From contig NW_017264195.1 of NCBI RefSeq assembly GCF_001619985.1, positions 496,001-560,000 of the forward strand: DNA of 64,000 bases. Direction: 5' to 3'. This DNA comes from Xylona heveae TC161. Taxonomy: Eukaryota; Ascomycota; Xylonomycetes; Xylonales; Xylonaceae. How positions within the stretch are numbered: position 1 is the stretch's first letter; the number at the start of each line of letters is the position of its first letter. The translations under genes and the position numbers were made by a program. The notes beneath the pieces were generated by a model. It ran no database searches. It saw only the letters and a list, made by a program, of their open reading frames with translations, and was not told the origin of the DNA. Below are positions 1 to 12,391 of the stretch, piece after piece.

Positions 1-2
1 CG

Positions 3-1515
3 CACTCCCGCCGACCCGATCACGAATGGGATTTCGTGATGAGAGGTGAGGATGTCCAGAGCGTCTGGGTCCAGAACTCCAAAGGCGAGAAGGAGAGAGA
101 GGTTGGCGGAAAGCTAGAGAACTATAACTTGCGGACAAAGAAGGTCGATCCGAGTGAGCTCGGCATTGATCCTGGTGTAAAGCAGTACAGTGGTTATCTT
201 GACGACGAAGAGGAGGATAAGCATCTCTTCTACTGTAAGCTACTAAGCATGCACTATTCTAATATAGGAGGAGTTGGTTGCTGACTTGGGAATTAGGGTT
301 CTTTGAGTCTCGGAACGACCCCAAGAAAGACCCCGTTATTCTATGGCTCAACGGTGGTCCCGGATGTTCCTCCCTGACTGGTCTTTTCATGGAGCTTGGA
401 CCATCCTCGATTGACGAAAACATCAAGCCTGTCTGGAACCCATACTCTTGGAACAGCAATGCCTCGGTCATTTTCCTTGACCAGCCTGTCAATGTTGGCT
501 TCTCCTATAGTGGTGGCTCCGTCAGCAACACGGTTGCCGCCGGCAAGGACGTGTATGCTCTCCTAACCCTTTTCTTCAAGCAATTCCCCGAGTACGCTCA
601 TCAGGACTTCCACATTGCCGGTGAATCGTACGCGGGTCACTACATTCCCGTCTTTGCTTCTGAGATTCTGTCTCACAAGAAGCGCAACATTAACCTGAAA
701 TCCGTCCTCATTGGCAACGGTCTTACCGATGGCTTGACCCAATATGAGTACTACAAGCCCATGGGATGTGGAGAGGGCGGCTGGCCCGCTGTTCTGGACG
801 AGGGCACTTGTGCTGCCATGGAGAAGTCTTACCCTCGCTGCGCCAATCTCATCCAGGGCTGCTATGACAGCGGCAGTGTCTGGTCTTGTGTCCCCGCCTC
901 TATCTACTGCAATAATGCTCTGATTGGCCCCTACCAGCGCACTGGACAGAACGTCTATGACGTGCGAGGCAAGTGCGAAGATGGCAACCTTTGCTACAAG
1001 CAGCTTGGCTGGATCAGCGACTACCTGAACGAGCCCAAGGTGCAAAAGGCCCTTGGTGCTGAAGTCTCTGGTTACGACAGCTGCAACTTTGACATCAACA
1101 GAAACTTCTTGTTCCAGGGAGACTGGATGCAGCCTTTCTTCCGTCTCGTCCCTAGTCTCTTGGAGGAGATTCCTGTCCTCATCTACGCTGTAAGTCTAAC
1201 TCTCTGACGATTTCCTTCGCGCCGCAAAAGGCTTATACTAATCCTTCTCAGGGTGACGCCGATTACATCTGCAATTGGCTCGGCAACAAGGCCTGGACCG
1301 AGGCTCTCGAGTGGCCTGGCAAGGCCGCGTACAACAAGGTTGCCCTCGGCGACCTTTCTCTCTCCGATGACGGCTCCAAGATTGGCCAGGTCAAGTCCAG
1401 CGGGAACTTTACCTTTATCCGTCTTCACGCTGGTGGACACATGGTTCCCTTTGACCAGCCCGAGGCCAGCTTGGACATGCTCAACCGCTGGCTTGACGGC
1501 GAGTGGGTTGCGTAA
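3..1515 (+). CDS. cpyA: Carboxypeptidase Y (vacuolar serine carboxypeptidase), 5'-truncated by window edge
   Basis: This is the mature part of a vacuolar S10 serine carboxypeptidase that removes C-terminal residues from peptides. Exons are 3-234, 297-1189 and 1252-1515; both introns are 62 nt with GTAAG donors, and the first splits a Trp codon in the HLFYWFFES motif. The catalytic triad is visible: Ser in GESYAGH (codon at 626), Asp in GDADYICNW just after the second intron, and His in GGHMVP near the end. The oxyanion/binding motif [11 protein letters not shown] is also present. The frame is already open at base 3, so the signal peptide and most of the propeptide lie outside the window; the family is usually about 540-560 residues. 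Nothing looks broken. Identity is very secure; the symbol follows Aspergillus usage. Confidence 0.96.
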
Positions 1516-3060
1516 GCTCTGACTGTCAATATGTCAAGCTGTCAAGCAAACCTTGAAAGAAGTAGCATTTTTTATATAGATGGTCAATGGCCACGCATTT
1601 GTGTAGAATGAAGTCGCTGGAAAGGGTTATTTTTATATAGGATATGTTTAAATTAGTTTAGGAATTGTTACTCTGCATTACCTTTTTTCTCAATATAGCC
1701 CAGACTGTCTATTCACGTTTTCCTCATCATCTTATCATCGTAAGAAGATGTGTCTTGATCCATTCAGAAACCCTATGAAAGTATCTTTGGTCGATTGGCA
1801 TTCGATAATATCGAGGGGATCATTCTGTCCATTGTTGGACAGTGTGTAACATAGGTATCTTAGGTGTAGTCATGCCTCACCGATTCCTCTTCATATCCAT
1901 GACTTGTCTCCTCCCATGCCAATGTGTATATGTGGTATGATACCTCCCCTACCAAAACAGTTGCCACGTTGTTGCAAAACATGAATTGGGGTATCATCAT
2001 CATCTTTCTCATTACATTTCTAGTCACTCCTCCTAAGGCGAGACCTTGATATGTGTGGGTAAATACCTCTTGATCATTTGGGTATGCACTTTTGTACACA
2101 TCTGATCAGAACGAGCATCACGCAATTTCAGAAAAATTTTTCACTTAGCACAAGACATGATCCAAGCAAAACAAAAAAAAATGTCTGATCAATATCTCCC
2201 ATGTGATACTATTTTCGCTGCTCTGCTATGCTGCTATCCTAACATGAGGTGCCTTTTTTTCTTTCATTCTCTCTTTGCGGTTTGAACAAAATTCTTTAAG
2301 ACTTAGGCTTCTCCAAAATCTTCTTTCCCACGCTAAAAAAATATTGTCCAGAAAAGATACTTTAACGTCCCTGATTTGTTTGGGCCCCTAGTTTCTACTG
2401 ACACTGAAACCAAAAGCCAAAAAGTCCTATGACTCACGAATGGAAAGACAGTTGAACTAAAAGAAAAAAGAAAAAAAAAAAAGGGGGGGTGTTGAGGGGG
2501 AAAGACGGGGAAATGAAGAAAGTGATAGTAAAAATGTACAAGTGAAAATGACGCTTGTGAGATTGAAAAGACAATGGATGGGCTAATGAATTGGAACGCG
2601 CTGATAGGTTTGTATAAATGATGATAATGATGATGACAGAGCTGAATATAATGCAGAGGCATGGTAAAAATAATCACCATCTAAAAATATAGATTTTTCC
2701 CCTGAAAATAAGGGAAAGAAACATGATAATGGTGATATCACGAATCTAAATGGTCATGGTATGCTCAAGGCGCACCGCTAAAAACATGTTTATTTTGGCA
2801 ACGCTCATTCTCCCATGAAAGATCAAGACTCTGCATTCAGGTATTTGTGGTGCTGGAAATGCGGTAAACGCTGGATGTGTGGCAGGATCAAAATGGACGA
2901 ACAGGTCGAGGAGTCAGGACAAAAGTTATTCAATTGTCGCTTCCCCCTAAGAGAAACAAATCGACGTGAAGGTATACATTGGTATTTGTGGCCAAAAAGA
3001 CAACAAGAAGCGTTACTTAGAGGCAGAGTACAGATGCAAGGGGTCAAATCATCAGACGAC
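1516..3060. other. Convergent 3' intergenic region, no gene seen
   Basis: This holds the 3' flanks of two genes that end toward each other. It is moderately AT-rich, with an A-run followed by a G-run near 2457-2490. Open frames here (for example 2815-3153) lack codon bias and family likeness, so I call nothing. Confidence 0.6.
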
Positions 3061-5725
3061 TCAGACAAAAACCGGCGCCTGAACGAGCACTCCCTTGCCA
3101 CGGATACCAATGGCCATGAAGGGCGAGAAGCGCACTTTTTGGCTTTCATTTGATCCAAAGTTTCCGGCGCCGCCGCCTTCTTTGTCGACAGTAGAGCTGC
3201 CTGATGAAGACTGAGATGCGTGGGACGCATTGTTTAGACCAGCATTGGATGTTTGGTACTTGGCTTCGCTCGTTCCTGCAGCTTGTCCTGACGAGGATGA
3301 AGGCGAGGAACTGTGCGTCGACTGCTGAGATGACTTTTTATTCATTAGGCCACCAAGGATACCACCCTTCTTTCTCGAAGATGGCGTTTCCCCCTTGAGA
3401 CTGGCAGATTCTGCATCTGAGGTTCCCGAGTCACGCCGCTGAAGTGGGGTGGACGTCTCGGTGCCGGATGCAGATGCTTTCTCGTTGCCGGCAGCTTCAG
3501 AAGCAAGAGCGTCGGCGACGGACGGTGAGCCCTGGAGACTGGGAAGACTCGTTTCGATTCGCATAAGCTCCTGAGTAATAGGATTCCCGGGCATGAAGTA
3601 TTTTACATAGATATCGCGACTTTCGAGCGGCAAGTTTGAAGCAATTCCAATTGCTAATTCAATAATCATCGAGATGCCACCTTCAAGGCCTGGTGGCGGT
3701 GGGTCATTTAGATTCATTTGGAGGCTGGCCGTCAGCTTCTCGACAAGCGACGTCGTGAGTTGGGCTTTGTAATCAATCGCAGGTGCATTCAAGCTTTCCC
3801 GAAGCCCGTCGATCGTGGCGAAACGCCAGTTAGCGATCCTGGAGGTGATTGCTTCTTCCTCTTCTTTGCTGTGAGCCGGCGGAGCAAAACGCCAAAGGTT
3901 CTTCTCGATGATCTTGAGTTGCGTTGAGAGAGAAGGTTCAATAGCAGGATGGAAGTGTCGATCAAAGACCTCGTTGTAGATCCAGTGCGAAATGAATGTT
4001 CGTCCGATTGTGGTCATTTCCTTAGTTCCCGTCCGGATCGCATCCTGGCTAACCACAGGCTGGAGCCACGGTGGGATCAACTTCCAGTCCTTGCGAATGT
4101 TGAAGGAAAAGTTATTGATAGCGCCGTCCAGACGATTGAACCTGGTTGCATATTCGTTGTCGTCTAAAGAGGTCCGGGATAGCGACATTCGCTGGTTAGC
4201 AATGACATTCTGCAGCTGCTGAATTTGAACGCCTCGGTCGAAAAACAATTTCTTCACTTTGAGATATTTCGCCTCTGCATCAACGACTATCAGCAGCTGG
4301 CCCCCAATACTCTTCTGGAAGCGGCATGAAATTTAACTTACGTAGCTCAGCATGGCGGTCGGCAAGCTGTGCAACGTCGCCATTACCGCCGTCGTTGGAT
4401 CTACTCTGAGCTGCTTCTCGTCCTTGCTCATTTGTAACCTGTTGCTGTACGGTGCCCCGGAAAATTTGGCCCTGTGGCGCTGGAGTGGACGGTGTTCCGA
4501 ATGGAGATAGGCCAGGTGTCGGTGGTTGGCTCACTCCTTGGCTACCCTGAGGGAAAGGTTGGAGATTGGAATTCTCTTTTGTCTGTCCGCTTTGCATGTT
4601 TGGTAAGCTCAATTCGGGAGACTGTCGAGACTGTGGGGGTAACCCAGTTGGAGGCCCAGGCTGTTGATGCAAAGGTTGCGTCGCTAGTTGAGGGTCGTAG
4701 GCTTGGTATTGTTGGAGTTGCGAGCGGTGCCTATTCAAGATAATGTCTTGTCGTTGTTGGTACGCCGGTGATTCTGTACGATGTGGATTGTGTGTTTGTG
4801 TGTTTGATAAGGTAGATTGAAAGGAGGCTTGACGGTGCTGCTGCGGCAGGTCTTGCTGGTATTGAAGTTGTCTATACCTTTCTGGGGAGTCTGGCGTGCT
4901 GTGTTCTCGGGGTTGCTGTCGTTGTTGGTCTTGATATGCTTGCTCGGTATCTAGCCGGGGCGGCTGCTGTCTATAAAATCCTTGGTTGGCGTAATCTTCG
5001 TTTGAAGGGGGGAGTTGCAATTGTGGGGGTTTTGTTAGATAGTGATCGAGGTCTTCGTGTTCGTCTACCTCGCCAGGAGCGGGAAGTCGAGATGAGGCTC
5101 TAGGTGGAATCCGAGCTTGCTGAAGTTTAAAAGGGCCAGAATCAATTTGAGGCGATCGCCCGTCTCTTCGTCGAAGAGACACAGACCGCCCGAGAGCTGT
5201 GTTGTGATGGCTCGGGGTTGAGGTTTGGCCCTGTCGAAACTGGTCTCCCCCAATCAATGGGGAACTCTCCTTGGACGAGGATGCGGATGAGGAGTGATGA
5301 CCGAGGCCAAAGAAGGATCTTTTTGACCGTTTCTGTTCTGTGGGATGCGTGGAGCTATCCGGGTCTTGGGTTGACCGAGAAAAAGGGTCCTCGGCCGCAG
5401 ACAAGGAAAGATCTTTGTAGCTGGCACGAGAGTACCGTTGACTCTGTGACCGTGTGGGTAAAGCGGTCCGCGGGGTTCGTTCAATATAGTCAGACGTCTG
5501 CAGAAGGTCAAATTCTGCGGATGTAGGGCTTGGATTTGGAAAAGTATTGGGCAGAGGTGATCGAGGGCCCAGCTGTGGGAAGCCAGGCGACCAGCGTGCA
5601 GGTGCCGCGTCTGACTCGGGCGGAAGCGTTTGGCGGAGCTGATCGTCGTCGTCGCCTCTTTCTGGTTGCCCGGTCAGGGAAGCCTGGGAACGGTTGGATT
5701 TGAACAGGGAGAATTTCGAGGGCAT
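3061..5725 (-). CDS. Conserved fungal protein, low-complexity N-terminus plus coiled-coil/helical C-terminal domain
   Basis: I do not recognise a named family. Two exons (5725-4342 and 4286-3061) join across a 55-nt intron with a GTAAGT donor, giving 869 residues. Residues about 1-440 are Ser/Pro/Gln-rich and polar, with long Q-rich runs typical of disordered scaffolds. After residue 440 a charged coiled coil begins (ADRHAELLVDAEAKYLKVKK) and leads into a folded, helix-rich region of about 230 residues with several Trp (DWKLIPPWLQP, NLWRF). The tail is again Ser-rich with a short basic Lys/Arg patch. The join across the intron restores a continuous heptad-like helix, which supports it. No signal peptide, membrane span or catalytic motif is visible. 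A scaffold or trafficking role is possible but is only inference. Confidence 0.8.
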
Positions 5726-6822
5726 TGATCTGGTATCGACCGGCGAGTTGAACGTCGGGGCTTCAAGCCGATGTCACAGAAAGATCAAAAGGGGTAAGAT
5801 GGGCGGGGTTGCTTGATTCTTGTCTTTTTGTGTGTTGAATGGGAGAGGGGCGTTGTATCCTCCCTGTAGCACCGTCCAAGCGCGCGCATGGCAGAGACAT
5901 GTCCAGCCCCAGGATCATCTCCCGTTTGGGTAACAAGGCAACAAAGCCTCTGTTGATGTCTTCGATGCGCCAAATCATATTCATGGCCGATACGACGGAG
6001 CTAAATTAAGCTGGCGATTATCATTTTCGTGCACTTATTATGAATTGATTGCAATGGATTCTTAGCCGTTTTCTGGTGTCGGTGCTAACAAATGGTTCTG
6101 CATCCGCTCTTCTCCTCACCTTCTTCTTTTATAATTATTAAATTTCATTTGAAAAGATTTATTTTCATTTACCCTAATTTTCTTTTCTTTTCCTTCCTTC
6201 GTGTGCAATGAAGGCGATTACGAGAATCCATAATCACAGCACACCTTCCTATAATAATATCCGCACGCGACAGATGGGCAAGAGTCTCAGACCAGAGTGA
6301 TAACGATGACTGACAGGCGAAAAAGCACTGTTGCAAATGAACAACTCATTATTGACCAGAACCTGCCGGACAAGGATCCCGAGCACATCCAAAAGTTCAG
6401 GCAAAATTGGGAGACTGCAAATGAAAAGACACACAAGCATCATGTGCAACCCAGTGTCAATGACGGTGTGTATACACATTGCTGTACAATATGTGCGCTG
6501 GTATGGCCAATATACAATTTCAATATGTGCATAGTAAAGGTCAATCCCTCTCACGCAAAAGTCGATGACAAACACCAAGCCCAATATCCACACGTGAAAA
6601 AGCTTCCAGAACTCCATATTGACAACATAAAAAGAGCACGGTCCTTAAGAGCGGTCGCGAGCATCCTTGAAATCTATCCAACGGAACCAGTATTTGTTCA
6701 CAAAAAAAAAACCCCCCAAGTACTTTTGTAGAGGTATCATAAATAACAATCGTTCCGCTGAAACTGTTTTGCAGATCTGTTTTGGTAGGAAATCGCATTC
6801 ATAAAATTTCTGACGCCGGGCA
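5726..6822. other. Promoter side of the 3.1-5.7 kb gene and 3' flank of the next gene
   Basis: Both neighbours lie on the minus strand, so this stretch serves as 5' flank for one and 3' flank for the other. A T-rich, strongly AT segment lies at about 6120-6190. I see no coding frame with family likeness. Confidence 0.5.
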
Positions 6823-7489
6823 TTAAAGGTTGGCTCCTGTCGCTCCCGAGGCAACCATATTAGTATTCTTGAGAGCGGTGTTTAACTGGTCGCCTGAAAA
6901 CGCTTGCTGGTCATTGGCTTCGCTGACAGGTTTCGCTGGGTTGGTCTCTGGATGTTTGGAGACGCTTGCTCCGTTAACAGCTGTTTGAGGGAGGCCAATG
7001 GGGCCTTTTTTGGCTACCTCTGCCGGAGCGGATGGCTGATCTTTGGGTTGTTCTTCTTTACTATCAGTATTGGGCTATTATTCGTGGCAAAGAGTAGGTT
7101 TGCCCCTTACCTTTGTTCTGGCTCTCCTCGGCCACCTGCTCGGAATTACTTCGTCGTGACATAACCAAAGATCTCCTCCCGGCTTGGAAGCTCGGACGAG
7201 GGCTTGGACGAGGACTTGGGCGAGGGCTGGGTACACGTGAGCCAAATGGGCTGTATTGGCCTTGGTCACTCATGCGGCGATTGAAGGCGCCGGCAAAGGT
7301 AAAGGCTCGAAGCTTGTCATGATGCTCTTTATTATATGGGGAGACATATTTCGGACGAGGCATTGGCTCTTCCTTCTCTGATCGAGAGGTGATTTTCTTT
7401 AAGAAAGAAGTGCTGCCACTGGTCGAGCCATTCTCCGAGTCTGATGAAGGGCGCCCGAGCGCTTTTCGCACCCGCTCTCGAAGAGGCAT
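6823..7489 (-). CDS. Small basic Ser/Arg/Pro-rich hypothetical protein
   Basis: Exons 7489-7111 and 7055-6823 join across a 55-nt intron (GTAAGG donor, CTGAT branch, AAG acceptor) and give 203 residues. The protein starts MPLRERVRKALGRPSSD and is rich in Ser, Arg and Lys. It carries a short tandem SPRP repeat around residues 88-100 (PSPRPSPRPSPRPS), and a KKITSRSEKEE patch. The second exon is polar and disordered. An earlier TAG acceptor would give a stop within 16 codons, whereas the AAG acceptor opens 77 codons, which is why I chose it. I see no known domain. The SP/RP repeats look like phosphorylation sites, which is inference. It could be a regulatory or cytoskeletal adaptor; function unknown. 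Confidence 0.65.
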
Positions 7490-9509
7490 TTGGGCTCTGA
7501 TGAGATGTTATTCTGGAGGCAGCAAAATAAATTTTGACCCAGTATACAGCCCGAAAATAACTGTGAAAGCCGGGGTCAGGATAATGAAATTGAACGGCTA
7601 GAGAGGAGGTGAGCAAGTTTGTTTTGTTGGGTGTTTGGGGAACTTGAGGGTAGTCTCGTGGGGAGCTTTAAATTTCAATGGAAGAGGCCAAGCCTAAAAT
7701 GCGCCGCTGGTCGAGTGGGAGCGCGGTCTGGAAGGGCCGAGTCTTGAGAAAGGTGCTCTGGCTCGAGAGACAGTCGATTTCCGGGGAGGAATCGGACGGC
7801 AATAGTGACGGCGGTCAACTAATGCTGCGAGTATTATACTACGGGACCAGACTGGCTTGTCTTTTGTTTCCACTTTATTCTCTTCACCCTCGGCCCAAGA
7901 TGCCGGGACAATTGATAAATATCGATACTCCTAAAATCATGTCCTTTCCTACTTACACGCTTTCAAGCTCTTCTACAACATCACCCACCTGTGCCTCTTC
8001 TCTCTCCACTTTCTCCATCTTTTCCCCCTCCGACCTCAACACAAATTCAGTCAAGCTCGATCGGATGACTCAGCACCCGTCGAACGGATCATGTCGATGC
8101 CAAGGAACTTGCGTCATGTCCGAGATCAGAGGTACTTGCGGCTTTGTCGTGTTTTCCTCCACCTGCTCCCATATTCAAGTATAATGACAGATTTTTGATA
8201 TCGAAAAGCTATAACAGTATAGTCGCCCGTATAAATTGTTTGCAGTGAAGCTGTCATTCCTTTTGACATTGTGTTTGCTGCATCGCGGAGGATCTTCAAG
8301 AGACGGGGAAGTGACGGAACGGAGCAAGAGTACCGATACCCACCGACATCCAAAATCTGGGGAACAAGGAAGGGAAACGCCACCAAAAAGCCAAGCGGAA
8401 GCCAAAGTAAGGAGATGATGGCATGTTCGTCCGGATCGCCCTGCCTCGTGGGGGAGAGGGAAGGGCAATGGGACTTGCGATCCAGCTGGCTAAACCACTG
8501 CCTATTGTCCGTTTTGTCCGTCGCCCCGTCCTACCCGCGTTTGGAAGGGCTTGACGTCTTCCACTTCGGCGCGTTTCAATTCGTCTGACGTAGCTGTGAT
8601 TCAACTAAGCTCAATCCCTCGTTCACTCGTCCTCTTTCATAACATTTTCAATCGTTCATTGATATTTTCTAAAGATTTGAGATTGGCGAATTATCAGATG
8701 AGCAGTAGCTTCAATCATCGCATAGCATGGCCCCTCTGTAGAAGTTCAAAATTAGACGGTTACGAACATTTGTCGTTGTCTTATTAGAGGAGCTTTCGCG
8801 GACACAAGTCATTGTTATTGAGACCCTCAGTAGCAGCACAATGCATCTGCTTGTATGACAAGTTTTTAGCAAAAGAACTTTGGGCACGTGAATTTCCAAA
8901 TTCTTGAAAATGAAAAAAAAAAAATCCCTGAAATGCATCGGAACGACGCCAAAGTGCGAAACTGGATTAGGTATTTGAAAAGAGTCCCTTACACGGTGCA
9001 GATCCTGTCCGATCATACCCTCCAACAGGTTAAGCGCCAACAGATCCTGTCGATTTGAAGCAGTGAGGAAACCAAGCCGGTGCCGTTTAGTCTGTGCACA
9101 CAGTCATTCATCAAAGCTTGATTGAAGGAAAGAGGGTTTCCTAGACTCTGAGAAAGTGGCAGGTGACGCCACATGATCTCATCGACCCCCAAATCTGTAA
9201 ACAAACTTGTATGTGAACCTGTTCAGTGTGACCCTTCCTAATCCTCATCGATGGCGCCAAACCAAATGCACGCAAGAGTCAACCTCGCTCTGACCTTTAA
9301 TATCTTCTCCAACCCCCCTCTTATTGCCTACCAGCTTCAACCATTATACCCTCAATCTTAATACATCGCTCTATAAGACAACGCCCAACCTTTCACAATA
9401 CATCTTCTTCCTTCAGCCACACTTGAATACACTTTGCACTCTACTGAGCTCTTTTAGCCATTGACTTTCGCATGTACTTTATTCAATAATCTTCGTGACG
9501 TATTCAGCA
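7490..9509. other. Divergent intergenic region, about 2 kb
   Basis: This lies between the minus-strand basic protein gene and the plus-strand LEA-like gene, so it should hold both promoters. Many short frames exist on both strands (for example 7678-8184) but none shows family motifs or a plausible splice structure. A TATA-like site near 9372 is listed separately. Confidence 0.5.
9372..9377 (+). promoter_or_regulatory. TATA-like element
   Basis: TATAAG lies about 138 bases before the start codon of the LEA-like gene. It is followed by a pyrimidine-rich leader with several CTTC/CCTTC blocks, common in highly expressed fungal genes. The assignment rests only on motif and position. Confidence 0.35.
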
Positions 9510-12391
9510 ATGGAGACTCTCAGAAATATCATGTATGTTTTCCTCATAGATTTTGCAACTCAATCTTACCTCTCGATGCTAATCATTGGTCCGACAGCAA
9601 TCCGGGGAAGGACAAGGATGATGAGATCATGTATGGCAGCGGTACAAAAGCTACCGTCAGCCATATCGAGAGAGCACCACAGACGACTACAACTCCACCT
9701 CAACGACCTGCAGAAGCCGATCAGCGGACTGAGGCCGATCGACCACTTGAAACTGCTACCGGCCCAAGGTCATCCGACGTAGAAAACAAAGCTGTCTCAG
9801 ATGTGGGCTCAGGCCGCAACGTCCCTCCACAGACCCGGCCAGAGCCAAGAGACAGCACTACAGACCAAGGTAATTCTTTCGCCTCTCGCCCTGCTACACA
9901 GAGGATGCTGCCAGATGATGATGCAAGCACGGCAAGCATCAAGTCTGGGATTGCAGGGCGACCGCCTCGATCTACGCTGACTGGCTCCGCAGCCACTGGG
10001 AGCAATCTCACTGCAGATACCAATCAGCCAAGCAAGACAATTGGCACGGAGGGCAGGGGAACCGAACGTGCATTCCCATTGAGTGGAAGCACCACCAATG
10101 AGCCCACTTCGACAACAGACACTGCTCAACGAGACCAATCTCATAAGGAACATAAGGAACGTAACGCCGGTTCTGGTGGGGGCATACTTTCCTTCCTGTA
10201 TCGACATGAGCATGGTGGTCACGGTCATCGTTTCGAAGGAGATCCATGTGGGCCGGAAACTGCGAAACAGAGCGAGGGACTCTTTGCACCCGGGCCTCAT
10301 GCTACCGACACCGCTAACAGGCTCGATCCCCAGCTTTCCAGCGGTCAGGCTCGGCAGGGAACAGGCGTTTCAGAAGGCGCAATTCCCGCGACTGAATCTG
10401 GTCAGGAAAGCAAGCATCACTATGGCCGTGATGCTGCCATGGCCGGTGCTGGTGCCGCAGCAGCTGGGGGTGCATATAAAGCGGGCCATCAAGACCCTTC
10501 GACCACAACCGGCCCCGCGTCCAAGACGATTGGTCCCCACGTGTCAAACATAGCAAATGTGGCCGACCCGCGTGTCCAGCCTGATCCAGCCAAGATGAAA
10601 GGAGAACACACGAGTGCTGGTGTGACCCCCGGTTCAGAGTCCAAAGAAACTCATCCACATGAAAAGGAGCAGGGTGGTCATCATTTTGGCCGTGATGCAG
10701 CATTGGTGGGCACAGGAGCTGCTGTCGCAGGTGGCACTTACGAGGCTGGTCATCAAGACCCCTCGACAACTACCGGACCTGCCTCCAATACCATAGGCCC
10801 GCACAGCTCCGATGTTGCAAACGTAGCCGATCCTCGTGTACAGCCTGATCCGGCGAAGATGAAGGGTGAATACGCCGGAGGACCAAAAGGCCCCCACGCA
10901 TATGCCGGGAACGAAGGTGCCACCACTGCCGCGGGAGATACTTACAGAGCCGGCGATGCGGATCCTTCGATGACGACTGGTCCTGCCTCTAAAACCCATG
11001 GACGTCATAGCTCAAACTGGGCAAATATATTGGATCCCCGTGTTCTGCCGGACCCTCAGAAGATGAAGGGCAAGAATGCAGGTGCTAACGAAGAAAACCC
11101 ATACAGCCGCACGCCGGTTGATAGCCGAGTAGACTATGACAATAAAGCTGCCCAAAGGAACGAGCCTGGTGAGACTCACCACGATCGGGATGCGGCCGCT
11201 GTCGGGGGTGCCGCTGCTGGCGCCACGGCGGCCCACGAGTTCTCCAAGCACGACGCTGAGAAGGCGGAAAAACAACGGCTTAAGGATAAGGAAAAATACG
11301 AAAAGCAAATGGCGAAAGAAGAGAAGCATCGCGAAAAGGAACTTCAGAAGGCTCATAAGCACGACGCAGAGAAAACTCAGAAGCACATGACGAAGGAAGA
11401 AAAGCACCATGAACCAGAGGAGGAGAAGCATGGGAGGAGAAGATCGATTCTTGGCTTCTTCAAGCGCGACAAGACCGACGACGAGTTGAAGCAGGAGGAA
11501 GCCGAGCGCAAGGAGCATGAGCGTACTGGTGCCGAAGTTGCGGGTGCTGCTGGTGTGACTACTGGTGCCGGTATGGCTGCTCGTGAGCATGAGCAGAATG
11601 AGGGCAGAAATCGCCTGCACAAAGAGCCACCTACTGGATATACTACGCAGGAAAAGAGAACAAGCCCCAATGAGGCCGACCAGCAGACTACTCCGGCTAC
11701 TGGCGCCTCTCAAACTGCAACCGCCACTGCCACTGGTCCCGGTGCCGGTGCCGCGGCCTCAAAAGCATCTGGCGCTACTGGTTCTGAAGGGGCAGAGCAG
11801 GAAGGAATCGTCAAGGAGCCCTATACCGGCCTTCCCATGAATGTGGGTAAGTACGGCACAACTGGCACCGGTGGAACCGATGCTGGGAACGTTGCTGGCG
11901 CTGAGCGGACGACCGATGCCCGCCAGTTTGGCGCCGAACCATCCGCGAAACCCGCGGAAGAGAAAAGAGAGGATAAAATTGTCACGGAGCCTTATACCGG
12001 TCTCCCCATGAATATTGGCAAATACGGCACCACTGGTGCTGGGGGCGTGGACGCCGGCCCCTTCCCTGGCGCTGAGCGGACTGAAGATGTCCGTGCCCTT
12101 GGAGTCGAGCCTCCTGCACCTCAGGGAGAAGAGTCCAGAGAAGATAAATTTGTCAATGAACCGCATACCGAACGGCCAATGAACGTCGGCAAGAATGGCA
12201 CCACTGGGGCTGGAGGTGTCGACGCGGGCCCGTTCCCCCGTGCAGAGCGCACTGAAGAAGAGCGCACTGAAAATGTCCGAAACCTTGGTGTCGAAGCTCC
12301 CTCGTCCACTACCGGTGCGTCTGGAGCCGCCGGAACTGGTAGTACCTCTGGTGCTTACCGGATGCCCGGCGCTTATGAAACGCAGGACTAG
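9510..12391 (+). CDS. LEA-like repeat protein, hydrophilic, 938 residues
   Basis: Exon 1 is only 23 nt (9510-9532). A 65-nt intron with a GTATGT donor follows, then one long exon (9598-12391). The start METLRNIINPGKDKDDEIMYGSG is preferred over the longer open frame because splicing yields this conserved-looking head. Three copies of a block with GRDAA, AGHQDPSTTTGPAS and ADPRVQPDPAKMKG lie at about 10417-10610, 10680-10870 and 10915-11075. A Lys/Glu/His-rich coiled coil follows (11240-11425), then RRRSILGFFKRDK, an amphipathic membrane-binding-type helix. Three copies of EPYTGLPMNVGKYGTTG plus an AGAERT tail lie near 11814, 11989 and 12154. Composition is Gly/Ala/Thr-rich and hydrophilic, like LEA-type stress proteins. 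A desiccation or conidial stress role is inference. Confidence 0.85.

Noticed and set aside
7678-8184. 168-residue open frame upstream of the LEA-like gene
   Set aside because: No family motif, mixed composition and overlap with equally long frames on the other strand; looks like chance.
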